Shown here: positions 1-10,200 of the stretch, piece after piece
Layout: each line of letters opens with the position of its first letter
How positions within the stretch are numbered: position 1 is the first letter of the stretch
Assembly (NCBI GenBank): GCA_018697195.1
Contig: CM031858.1
Coordinates: forward strand, 87,139,277 to 87,203,276
From: Certhia americana
Lineage: Eukaryota > Chordata > Aves > Passeriformes > Certhiidae
Length of the DNA stretch: 64,000 nucleotides
Direction: 5' to 3'
Notes under the pieces: model-generated
Told to the model about the DNA's origin: nothing
Database searches by the model: none
Seen by the model: only the letters and a program-made list of their open reading frames with translations
Translations under genes and position numbers: made by a program

Positions 1-736
1 ACCACCCTTCACACATGCCTCAAAAAGCTTCACATTGTACTAATCAAACCCCTGTGCATGATGAGAAAACTATCATTGTCAGTTTTCATCCAGCCAAAGG
101 GTGAAAAAACCCCCAAAACTAAAACCCCACCTCACAAACCTGGGATGGGAGCCTGAGATCTTCCCTAATTCATGAGATTCCTGCATTTTGCCCCAAATAT
201 TACTAAAAAAAAGTACCAGGGCCTTTCCAGCTCCCTAAGACTACTACAAACAGGCTGTCTGATGACTGACTGTTCACATTAAAAAGCATGCAGAGTTGTT
301 GCTGAGCTCTATTTAATTTTCTTATTAGCAAGGTAGCATAAAAAAATACACCTTCCAGTACCAGCAAGGGAAAGTTATTCAGCTCAAGCCAGGTTCACAA
401 TTAACAGCAGAAAGAGCCTTGTTGCACCAAGGTTAGGAATTGCAATTTGCACTTGTTCAAATGAGCCCTCATCTGTATCACAAAGCGACTGCTTATTTAA
501 GTGTGTAACAGGAACCCAGCAAGACACATATGACACTTATTCAGCAGAAAAACACTTCCTCATTTTCAGCAGGGTTGGTAGACAGCCACTCAAAGGAGTG
601 GGGAGAATGTACCGTGCAACTCCACAGCCCCTCTCCAATCCCTAAGTCTATTACTCATCTCCCACAGATACCATCACTGTTTACATTGCCATTGTTCCTA
701 TTTCTCTATGAGTCATGGGTGTTCCAGGATCGTAAG
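1..736. other. 5' intergenic DNA, no gene seen
   Basis: This is AT-rich DNA with one 69-residue open frame at 530-739 that looks like chance. No repeat family or exon was recognised before the CR1 element starts. Confidence 0.6.
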
Positions 737-1716
737 TGAGGTGGATTGAGAACTGGCTGAACAGCAGATCCCAGAGGGACATAATTAGTGGTCCAGTTGG
801 AGACCTGTCACTTGTGTCTCCCAAGGTTCAGTACTGGGCCAGTATTGTTTAACTTGTTCATCAATGACTCAGATGAAGGGACAGAAGCCCCCTCAGCAAG
901 TTCCCTGATGGCACAAATCTGGGAGGAGTGGCTGTTACCCCAGAGGGCTGTGCAGCCCTTCAGAGGGACCTCGACCTCTGGGCAGAGAAGAACTGTCTGA
1001 AATTCAACAAAGATAAATGCAGAGTCTTGCACCTGGAGAGGAATAACCCCAGGAACCAGCACAGGCTAGGAGCTGAGCTGCTGGAAAACAGCTCTGTGGG
1101 GAAGGACCTGGGGGTCCTGGTGGATAACAAGCTGACCTAAGTGAGCTCTCTATGAACCATGGCCAAGAAGGCCAATGAGATCCTGAGGCGCACATTAGGA
1201 AGAGCATTGCCAGCAGGTGATCCTACCCTTTTACTCAGCCCTACTGAGGCTGCCTCTGAAGTGCTGCATCCAGTTCTTGGCTCCTCAGTATAAGACAAAC
1301 ACGGAGCTCCTGAGAGGGTCAATATCTCTCTTATGAGGAAAGACTGAGGGAACTTGGCCTGTCCAGCCTTGAGAAGAGACCTCCCCCCTTGAGAGGGGAC
1401 CCCACGAACGAGTCAGTACCTGAAGGGAGGGTGTCAAGAAGACAGATCCAGGCTCTGCTGAGTGGTGCTGAGCAATAGGACACAGTGACAAACTGATGCA
1501 CAGGAAGTCCCACCTGGATATGAGGAAGACCTTCTTTACAGTGCACTGGAACAGGTTGCCCAGAGAGGGTGTGGGGTGTCCCTCACCAGAGATACTCAAG
1601 AAGTGTCTGGACACAATCCTGTGCCATATTTCTGAGATGACCCCGCTTGAGCAGGGAGGTTGGAACAGATGACCCACTGTGGCCCCTTCAGGTCAACCCA
1701 TACCGTGATTCAATAA
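737..1716 (+). mobile_element. CR1 LINE, 5'-truncated, 3' end of ORF2 and tail, decayed
   Basis: The segment reads as the last part of a CR1 (chicken repeat 1) reverse transcriptase. TGPVLFNLFINDSDEG is readable near 838-882 in one frame. A second frame from about 895 to 1137 gives TPEGCAALQRDLDLWAEKN, KFNKDKCRVLHL and KDLGVLVDNKLT, then a stop at 1138. Nucleotide homology continues through the typical CR1 end (AGGTTGCCCAGAGAGG near 1552, GAGCAGGGAGGTTGGA near 1649) to GTGATTCAATAAAG. The copy is dead: it shifts frame, has stops, and the reverse-transcriptase box that should read FADD reads FPDG. Like most CR1 copies it lacks its 5' end. Confidence 0.9.
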
Positions 1717-3117
1717 AGCATTTGGTATTGTGTAATATTCTGTGGTACTTAATATTGCTGCTATACACATGGGTCTTGAATTTTTTTTTGGTAAACCAAT
1801 TGATAAAAATGGGTACGAAGGATAAAAAAGGTAAGAAAATGCCTGGCTAAGCACTATTTAAAAACTTTTACTGATACAGCATGTTAAGTCTCTGCATGAT
1901 TCACTTGCACTAAAGATGCTCTTCTCAGTAAAAACATCCCTGTGATAAGGTATGCTTCCTATTTAATTGGGCATGCCTGGGAGCTGAGCACACAGCATGT
2001 GCGTGGGAAAGGGATGGGACCCAGCCCTGGGAACAAGAAAAGGCTGACTAAGACAGTATCAACGGTTTGAACACACAGCAAAGCAGATCTGGCTTTACCA
2101 AGGAACATAACTCCCCTGCGATTCCCAGTGCCCCTGCTAATTCCACACTCAGGTCACCATTTGGAGCAGGCTGTCAACTGAAGCGAGAAGAAAAGCAAAC
2201 TGCAGAGCACACACAAACCCGAAACACTCACCAAGGGCAAATGCAATCCAGTTTACCAGTTGGCTTTGTGGTACTTCTGGCAGCCTGTGTGCTCAAACAG
2301 AAAGACAACAACTACAGTTGGGAAGGAGAATATGGGACTTGGATGTTTGTACAAGGCCCTGCTTATGCCCCTGGAAAGCAAATCTTGTCCTGCTTTTCTG
2401 CTACATACACAGGTGCCTGGAACACAGCCTGGAAGTCCAGGCTTTTGTCTTCAGCTCTCTTTCAGGCCACCTTCAAAGTTTTTGTTTTACATAGCACTGC
2501 CTGGCACCCCTACTGTGCCCAAGCTCAGTCCTCATTACAGCACCGTCTATAAAAGTGACCTAATTTTTATGCCTGAATATCAGCTTCTTGGACCTCTGCC
2601 TCTCCACAAGGCATGTGCTGGGACAGGAGTTCATGCAGCTGCAGCTGGAAACCTAGCAGACTGGCACTGCATAGAAGTAGCTCAAACAAACATGGCAATA
2701 AGTTGACCAGCATGTTTGTTTGCAGGTACACGTGAGCACAAAGCTCAGAAGTTTTCTCAGTCATTAAGCAGTTTAAGAACTGTGCAACATCACCTCATCA
2801 CCCACCAGCTCTTCGGGGCATGGTGTGAAACAACAGAGACCGTAAGAGGACTGCAAAAACTCTTTAGAGTACTGTCCAAACCCACTCAAATCTATTCGGG
2901 TGTGTTTCTGCAGTGCAAAATTATTCCAGATTCCAAGAAGAGGAAAAATCACTGGACCAGGCCACTAGCCACACCAAAACATTGTGGAAGCAAACAAATC
3001 TTTAGCAGTACGAACTACGCAGACAGGCAATCAGTACCAGGAAGTTGTATTTATAGTCTGAAATCTTTGATTTTAACTGCAATAACTTGCATTTTGAAAG
3101 GTTACGCACTTAGACTC
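1717..3117. other. Intergenic DNA between two CR1 copies, no gene seen
   Basis: It holds overlapping open frames of 161 residues (2067-2552), 148 residues (2260-2706) and 141 residues (2716-3141). None shows a known domain, a conserved motif or exon-like borders. I read them as chance frames. Confidence 0.55.
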
Positions 3118-3350
3118 ACAGAACAGCCAAGAGATCATTAATATCATTAAGTCACCAAGGCACCATCTCTGTAACCCCTAAACCACATCACTCAGCACCA
3201 GATCCAAGAACTTCTTAAACACCTCCAGGGATGGCAACTCCACCACCTCCCTGGGAAGCCTATCCAATGCCTGACCACCCAAACAGTGAATTTTTTCTTC
3301 TAATAGCTAATCTCAATCTCCCCTGTCTCATCTTAAGGCCACTTCCCCAT
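3118..3350 (-). mobile_element. CR1 LINE 3' fragment, minus strand
   Basis: Read on the + strand it matches the reversed CR1 end: a CACAGAACAGCCAAGAGATC start, then TTAAACACCTCCAGGGATGG, CTCCACCACCTCCCTGGGAA, CCAATGCCTGACCACC and TAATAGCTAATCTCAATCTC. It ends about 0.5 kb before the INO80C CpG island. Confidence 0.85.
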
Positions 3351-3859
3351 GTCCTCTCTCTGCAGTCACGGTGGAAGAGACAGAGCCCACCTCACTACAG
3401 CGTGCTTTCAGAGCTGTTGCAGCCCAGCGTGGCCGATCACAATGAGCCCTGGTTCGGCTTGTCAAAGGCGCATCATCTGAGAGCTGTGGGGAGCAGTTAA
3501 ACCCCTCTGCGGATTTCATCGAGGCAAGTGGAAAGAAATGGACACACCTGAGACTGACACGCCATTTTCATGGTATGAGGGCCTTTCACATAAGCTTCGT
3601 CTCTCCTTACTCAGCCTTAAGACCTGCCCGCAGGCCCAGCGCAGTGTTTATATGGCGCACACAGAGCTCCAGCGCTGGCACCGAGCGGGGACAGGGCGCC
3701 CATATCCCAAACGACAGCCTCTGTTCAGCCGCTCCCGCAGCTTTTTACTGCTCCTCCCAAACTGCTGCAAAGGCCTCTGCGCTAAAAATGACTCAGACCC
3801 ACGGCCTTTCCCAGTCCCGCTCACCCTCTACCGTGAAAAACCCCACACCTCGACACACT
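3351..3859. other. Promoter-proximal flank, no gene seen
   Basis: GC content rises gradually towards the CpG island. Overlapping frames of 129 and 136 residues (3538-3927 and 3575-3985) run into the island and reflect low stop density in GC-rich DNA. Confidence 0.5.
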
Positions 3860-4086
3860 TCGCTACCTCCCACGCACACGGGCTACCCCGGGACCGAGGC
3901 GGCCACCGCAGCCAGGTCTCTGAGTAGGGGCCCGCGACACCGCAGGGCAACGAGGAGGCGGCAGAGCTGCTTCCTACGACATTAGCCGCGGCCGCTCGAA
4001 GCCTCACAAGCTCCTGCCAAGCCCCGCTCCCACTCGGCCTCCCCAACCGGGCCCGGCCGCGGGCGGCGCAGCCACGCCGCCGCCAC

Positions 4087-4097
4087 TGCGCATGCGC
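4087..4097. promoter_or_regulatory. NRF1-type binding palindrome upstream of exon 1
   Basis: TGCGCATGCGC is a perfect match to the nuclear respiratory factor 1 consensus. It lies 68 bases before the INO80C start codon, where the core promoter should be. Confidence 0.7.
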
Positions 4098-4164
4098 GTT
4101 CGCAGCACCGCCGCAGCCGCCGGGGCGGGGGAGCGCTGCCGGCCCGGGCGCGGAGCGGGGCGGC

Positions 4165-4299
4165 ATGGCCAGCCTAGTCCCCGCCGCCGCCTCATCTCCC
4201 GCCGGCGCCGCGTCCCGCAGCAAGAAGCGCCCGGCGAGCCCGGGCACCGGCGGCGGCCCCGCCAAGAAAAAGAAGGCGACGGCGCCCGGCAGCTCGCAG
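4165..4299 (+). CDS. INO80C: INO80C coding exon 1 (residues 1-45)
   Basis: The ATG at 4165 has G at -3 and G at +4, a good Kozak context, and opens the basic, low-complexity N-terminus. The exon ends in codon 45 (Gln, CAG) at a GTAATG donor at 4300. A second donor, GTGAGA at 4306, would add two codons in frame. I chose the first because the human protein also carries Gln at the equivalent place before its next exon. An out-of-frame upstream ATG at 4092 lies inside the NRF1-type palindrome and matters only if transcription starts further upstream. Confidence 0.93.
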
Positions 4300-7200
4300 G
4301 TAATGGTGAGAGGGGGCGGCCAGCGCGCATGCGCGGTAGCGACCTGGCTTTCCCCGCCCTCTCCCGCCGTGTCCCGGAGCCCCCTCCGCCGGGATACCCG
4401 CTTGGGAGCGTGTCCCGGAGCCCCCTCCGCCGGGATACCCGCTCCCGGTACCCGCGGGTATCCCGGGACACGCCGCCATCTCCCGCCCGCCTAATCCGGG
4501 CCCCCTGCCTCCTCCTCTCCTCTCCCGTCCCGCCCGGGTGTTGTATCCCCTTTGGGAATGTTTCGGGGGCTTTCCAGCCGTGCTGGAAGCTGCCGAGCCC
4601 GCTGCGGTGTCCGCCGGGGCCCTTCAGGGGTCGGGACGCCGACTGCCGGCCTTCCTTCATCCCGCTGTAGCGTGGAGGTTGTGTTCCCTCCCCTCCATGT
4701 GCACTGCCGGACCAGTGGTGTCGTTCTCTCCCCTTCCCCGGCCGGGTGTGCGGCCGGACGAGGCAAGGCATCCCACGGGAATGCCGTGGAAGCTGCGTTT
4801 GTGACCACCGAGGTACCGTGTGCGGTGACACAAGGTGTGTGGTGACACTCCTGCCCAGGCCGCCCCGCAGCTCGCTGTTCCAAGCGCTCGCCTCCAGTAG
4901 CGGCTCTGTAGGCGAGGTTGCTCCGTGCGTACCCCCAGGTTCACAAGGGTGTCACCCTGCGTGATCGTAGGGAGGCAGCTGAGCTGTCGCGGAGGAGGGA
5001 CTAGTGCTGGACAGAGCACAACTGAGCCGCTGCGGGATCTGCTGCCTGCAGCGCACCTGGCCTTCAGCTGGACTAAGTGGATAGAAGTTGTACACATGAA
5101 ATGAAGATGCAATCTCAGAGCCTGAGTTTGGGGGAACAGGGTCAGTCACGGAGGGAGGAGGGCTATTAATGTCAGTTTGTCCTAAACTCCAAACCTCAGT
5201 CCCAACGGGTGGTGCAGCCTCATTTTCTCCATTGTGTGACACCAACACCCATCCGCAGTTGATGTCATCTGCCTCTTGATGATGAGGTGTTGATCACACC
5301 ATTATAGAAAGAAGCAATCACTCAAACCGTGCTGTTTGTCATCTGCCTCTTGATGATGAGGTGGCATCTCATGCTCCAAAATTAAGTCCTAGATGTTCAG
5401 AGTCAGTGTGTACATGACATCTATATAGACTTTAGATGCTGTTATGTCTTGGACTACTTCTGGAAAGATTTGGGTAGCTACAGTGGTCAAAAGAGGGTTG
5501 GGAAAAAATGGCAGACTCCTTTTTTCTCTCTAGGAATGATTCTTCTCAGTAATATTTCATGAACTATAATAGTAGCATTGCTACAAAGTCTGCCCTACCA
5601 GCAGTTCGGTTACTTGTTTTCACATGAGCCACCAGATCAGGGGAGCGCTTATGCATTTTTCAGCCATCTTCTCTCCAGGCAAATAAAAGCCATTGTGCAT
5701 GCACAAGAGCACAAACACAAACTCTTCCTCATTTGAATGATGCTTTTGCTTTTGCCTCGTGGCAGTTTTTTTTCTGGTGGGCTTATCCTAGGACAAGGAA
5801 TACACACCATAGTGTTTCATGTTGCTAACAAACTGCAACACAACTGTAAAAAATTACTGCTTGTCATGTTTGACAACATTTTCAATGTGTGATAAGAGAT
5901 CGTGATATAGATTTTCCAGTGTGGAGCAGTCTGCTCTGTCCATGTGTGTGTATGCAGATATAAAGCATTATATACTGACATATAACTTAAATGTGTATAA
6001 CATAATTTACACTTAAAAGATTTCCCCACACCCTTCAGCCTCTAAAACTGTTTTCCAAAGTTCACACCAAACTTAAGCGTATGTACAGCTTCCAGTGTTA
6101 TGAGACAATCTATGATTTCTTACTCAAACTGGGTTTCAATAGTGTGTGATAAACAATTTTTGTAATTCTTCTCACAAGTCATTTCAGTGGAGAAAGAAGG
6201 AATTTCTCAACACTACATCCAAGTCATCGTACGCATTCATTGACTTCAGCAGTGCAGATGAATCCCACAAGGAAAAGAAAAATGTCTCAGAAAATATGTA
6301 ACCTTAGGAATGGGAACAGCTCATTCTAGCAATCTCATTCAGTGTTGCTGGCTAGGTCTGGAGCAAGCCAGTTCATACAGAAATGAAATGGGCTCACCAA
6401 AACATAAAATGCCATAGATAAATAAATAAAATACCATGGTTGGTATTTTAAGTAAACTGACATTATTTCCTTGGTTAACTAGCAAGCTGCAGGTAAGAGG
6501 ATCCCTGCTGGGAGGTTTAAAACTACCTGCAGGGGTCAACTTAGATCTGGGGACCCCACACTGTATTAAGTAGTTACTTCTGCTGAGAACCTTGTGCTAG
6601 CCTATGTAAAAATACACTTCACATTGTGCCAACTGTGAACATCCCCATGTCTGATTCCATTTTTGTGAAATTAAACAAAAAGGGGTTTTTGTGAATTCTT
6701 TAAATTGCATACTTAGTTTTTCTTTTGTGCTCTATGTCACAAGCAGCTGTCACAATGAGCCAAATACACACTTGTCTGTAAAACTGTAAGTTTCAAGAAT
6801 GTGTTCTTTTTTATATAACAAATTTGCTTAAGCACAGCAATGTAAGCATCTAGTTTGAGTAACTGTGTATATTCTACAAGAAGGCACAGTTATCACACAG
6901 CATACAGATTTTTATAAACCCCATTTTGATTTCGTTTCTCCAACGTGTGAATTGCTACTTTCGCTAAGATACACCTTAGAAACATTACCAGAAAACACTC
7001 TTCATCTTTTTTTTTAAGAGTGTTGTGCTAATAACACCAAGGTCGTGGGTTCAATTCCCATATGGGCCATTCACTTGAGAGATGGAATTGATGATCCTTG
7101 TCAGTCCCTTCCAAATCAGAACATTCTGTGTGATTTGTGTGAGTTACTGACCCAAAGGTATTGAGTCATATTTGTTTTGGAAGTACATTGCTCATAGGAC

Positions 7201-10200
7201 TTGTCAGTCATGTCTACAGAAGGAGACACATGCTTTTTGGACATAATGCCTATATTTACCAAACGTAATACTAAAAGTGGGTTTACAGGAAACCGTGATT
7301 GCAAATTGATTGCTTCACTTTCATCAGCATTACACAATTATTCTTCCCTCCCATGCTATTGTGCCTCTGCAAAATACCTCAGTCTTTGCTGCAGCCATGC
7401 TAAGGATTATTATATATATTAAATAGTAACATTAATGTGTCAAAACCAGTGCTGTGTAGTGATTTACACAGCACCATTCCCTTAGATATCCCTGCCCAGT
7501 GGTTCCCAGTAGTTGCTGATTCAGCTCCATCCCTGGCTCTTGTGCAGACTTGTTTCCAGGTCTCCTGTCTCATTAATTACTATCACTTAACCTGGGATAG
7601 AATCTTTGATACTGATCTTAAAATGCCACTAGTTGCTCTACCTTAATGTTCATACCATTATTTTTATAAATCATACTGCAACAGGAAGCTTTTAAAAGGG
7701 TATATTCTAGATCAAGATGTAAGTAATGAAGTAAAATGCTTTTCCATGACAGCTAACAATCTTTAAAGATAAAATTTGTGGTAAGATAGGAGAAAGATTT
7801 GGAAAACAATTTTCTGATTTTATCATAGGAAAAATTAAAGAGATAAAATATGCTAAATAATATGGTAAATCTAAATTTGCTTACATTATTTGTGGAATAA
7901 CTTCAGACTTAAACTGGTATTTATATTGATTTTATCTATAATTATTATTATTGCAGCAGTACTATTTGTATGTGTATTTAATGCTTTCAGTATTTCTCAT
8001 TCTATGTTTAAAAGCAAAAATTATACTACAATGTTAGAAAATAAAATCAAAATGGTTTAGTTACTGTCCTGTTAAATAAACTCCTCTAATGCACCACACA
8101 AAAATAGAGCGACTCATACAATTAGAACTTCATTTTTATTTTAGAGGTATCTATATTATGTCTTTTGTCTCATAAACTGAAGATCATCAGATTTCACAGT
8201 TCTGATAGCTGTAAGTTCAACAAGTGGACTTAATTATATACATATTAACATTGTTACTGTTATGTACTCAGAAGCTGCCCACTAAAGACAAAGAGCTTAT
8301 CCTAGCACATAACCAGCATAGATTTTGACCCTAAATATCAGTAAATTTAATCAATTCTCCTTTTACGCTATTTTACCAAGCCTAGCACTCTTAGTAGGAA
8401 ACCATCAAATCAATTTTAAAATTATTTTTTTTATAAAGAGTCCATTTGATCTGGCTGTTAGTTCCTGAAAATCGAGGTTAGGGTAAATGAGTTTACTTAC
8501 AGAATTGTCATATACCACTACAGCTACTGAGCTGAGCTGCTGCTGTCACCGTTTTCTGGGACAACCTCTTAGAGGACCTCCTTCAGTGTGGCATAGTATG
8601 AAAACTTTCTGAGTGAAAATTAAAAATTACCTACTTACCACTTCGGACCTTGTTTACTGCAATCAGTATTATACCAAACTTATTATTTTAGTATTATTCC
8701 ATATTAGACTTTTATATATTATATAGACATATTAGAAAAGCATGATTCTCCTTTACAGTTGGAAATTTAATAAACAAGTAACATTTCTCACCAATCCACC
8801 TGCCCTGAAAGACAGAAGGAACCTGACACAGCATACTAGTAGGGAGGTGTAAGTTCATATCTATTTGCCAGTTTATTAGAGAGCTATCATGTCATGATGC
8901 TCTAGACTACACTTTTTGTTTTAAAGCCTCTCTCATCCTATAAGATTGTAGCAGTAATCAAAAATACATCAATTTAACCAGTGAAGCAGTTTCAGTCTGA
9001 AGCTACTGCTTGCCTGGAATGATATCTTTAAAAGATACAATGTGTTCCCAGGGGATGTTAATTCAAACCTAATTAAATTGATTTAAATGACACTTCCATT
9101 GGATAAAATATAGATACCATGATGCATTGCAGGTGATTGCTAGTTACTGATAAAAACTGCTAAGATGAGCTCTTCGAGTTCAGCCACTTGCACAATTATA
9201 CCAAACCCTACCCAAGAGTTTTGGCTCTTACAAAACTAGCAGCCAGTTCAGAACAAATTGCTGCATCTTAACAAGAGTTTTATCAGATAGCATTTCAATT
9301 GGCAGAGCTATCCCACACATATTAGCGTACTATGGCATCACAGGACATGTCACCAGACCACAGAGCACTGAAAATCCCCCAGACCTGCAGTTCTCGGAAT
9401 GAAGCTCTCAGAGGCTCATTGCTTATATCTAATCCTTTCAGACTCTGTACCACAAAAGATACGTTCTGCAACAAAGCTGATAGTCAATAGCTGGAATACT
9501 CTTCCCAAAATATATCTTATTTTCAGGCAGTCTGCTAAGAAGAAACGGGATTATCCCAAAGCACCAGTTTTTGTCGCTGGCACATTTGAAGTTAAAGCTG
9601 TTAAAGAACCAGAATCCCTCCAGTCCCTTATGGGGAAAAATGGTAATTAAAAGACAAAAAGTAGATTTTCTAGAGAAACCTGGCAAAATTTATGTGTGTT
9701 TTGAGCTTAGCTTTATTTTAAAAAGGGAATTGCTTTTATAGAGCAATCTAGGTTAAAATGGAAACTGTCAAAACAGAGCTAAGAATTAACTTTGCTTGAC
9801 ATTTTCAGATTTTGAAGGCTTCAGATGATCTGAAATCATGAAAGTATGTGAATTTCTAAACCAGACTGTGCCAATCTGAGAGAATTACCTACCTCCCCCA
9901 ACCAAATGTGAATAGATTTTAGTTTTAGAGAAAACACAGATGTGTTTTCTTACGTTGTAGAAAGGCAAAAGTATATGTGTGTTGCCTTTTACTATGGGCA
10001 TTAGTATGCTGGTGTCGTGGGTATTTTACCCTTGTTCACTTGTCCTAGAAGACAATTTTAATCTCTCCTTTAGCTAACAGAAAATGGAGTCTTACTATGA
10101 TCACACCTAATTTCAGGATTCATAACAAACATGCAGGAAATTTAGGAGACTTAATAAAGATGGTTTGCCACTTCTATCATAAGGACATAAAACAGGATAG

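Larger units (their letters stand above)
3860..4970. promoter_or_regulatory. CpG-island promoter of INO80C
   Basis: GC content and CpG frequency rise sharply from about 3.86 kb, peak around 4.0-4.55 kb and fade by about 4.97 kb, in otherwise AT-rich DNA. The island covers the 5' flank, exon 1 and the first part of intron 1. It contains GC boxes (GGGGCGGGG at 4122-4130 and GGGGCGG near 4156) and two NRF1-type palindromes. There is no obvious TATA box near the likely start at about 4090-4140. This fits a broad housekeeping promoter. In human, GALNT1 lies on the 5' side of INO80C in divergent orientation, but I see no GALNT1 exon here. Confidence 0.85.

Noticed and set aside
2067..3141. Coding genes of 161, 148 and 141 residues
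   Set aside because: No domains, no splice-consistent borders; the last one runs into CR1 sequence.
4092..4670. A 192-residue coding region starting upstream of INO80C exon 1
   Set aside because: It is out of frame with INO80C, made of Arg/Pro/Gly-rich CpG-island translation, and runs through the exon 1 donor and the repeat array.
4004..4831. A 275-residue minus-strand protein over the INO80C promoter
   Set aside because: Its composition (Arg/Gly/Pro) is that of translated CpG-island DNA and it is antisense to a real exon; no domain is visible.
7017..7069. A functional tRNA-Ile gene
   Set aside because: The acceptor 5' half, D arm and A box are missing, and the sequence runs into a CR1-like tail; it is a SINE fragment.
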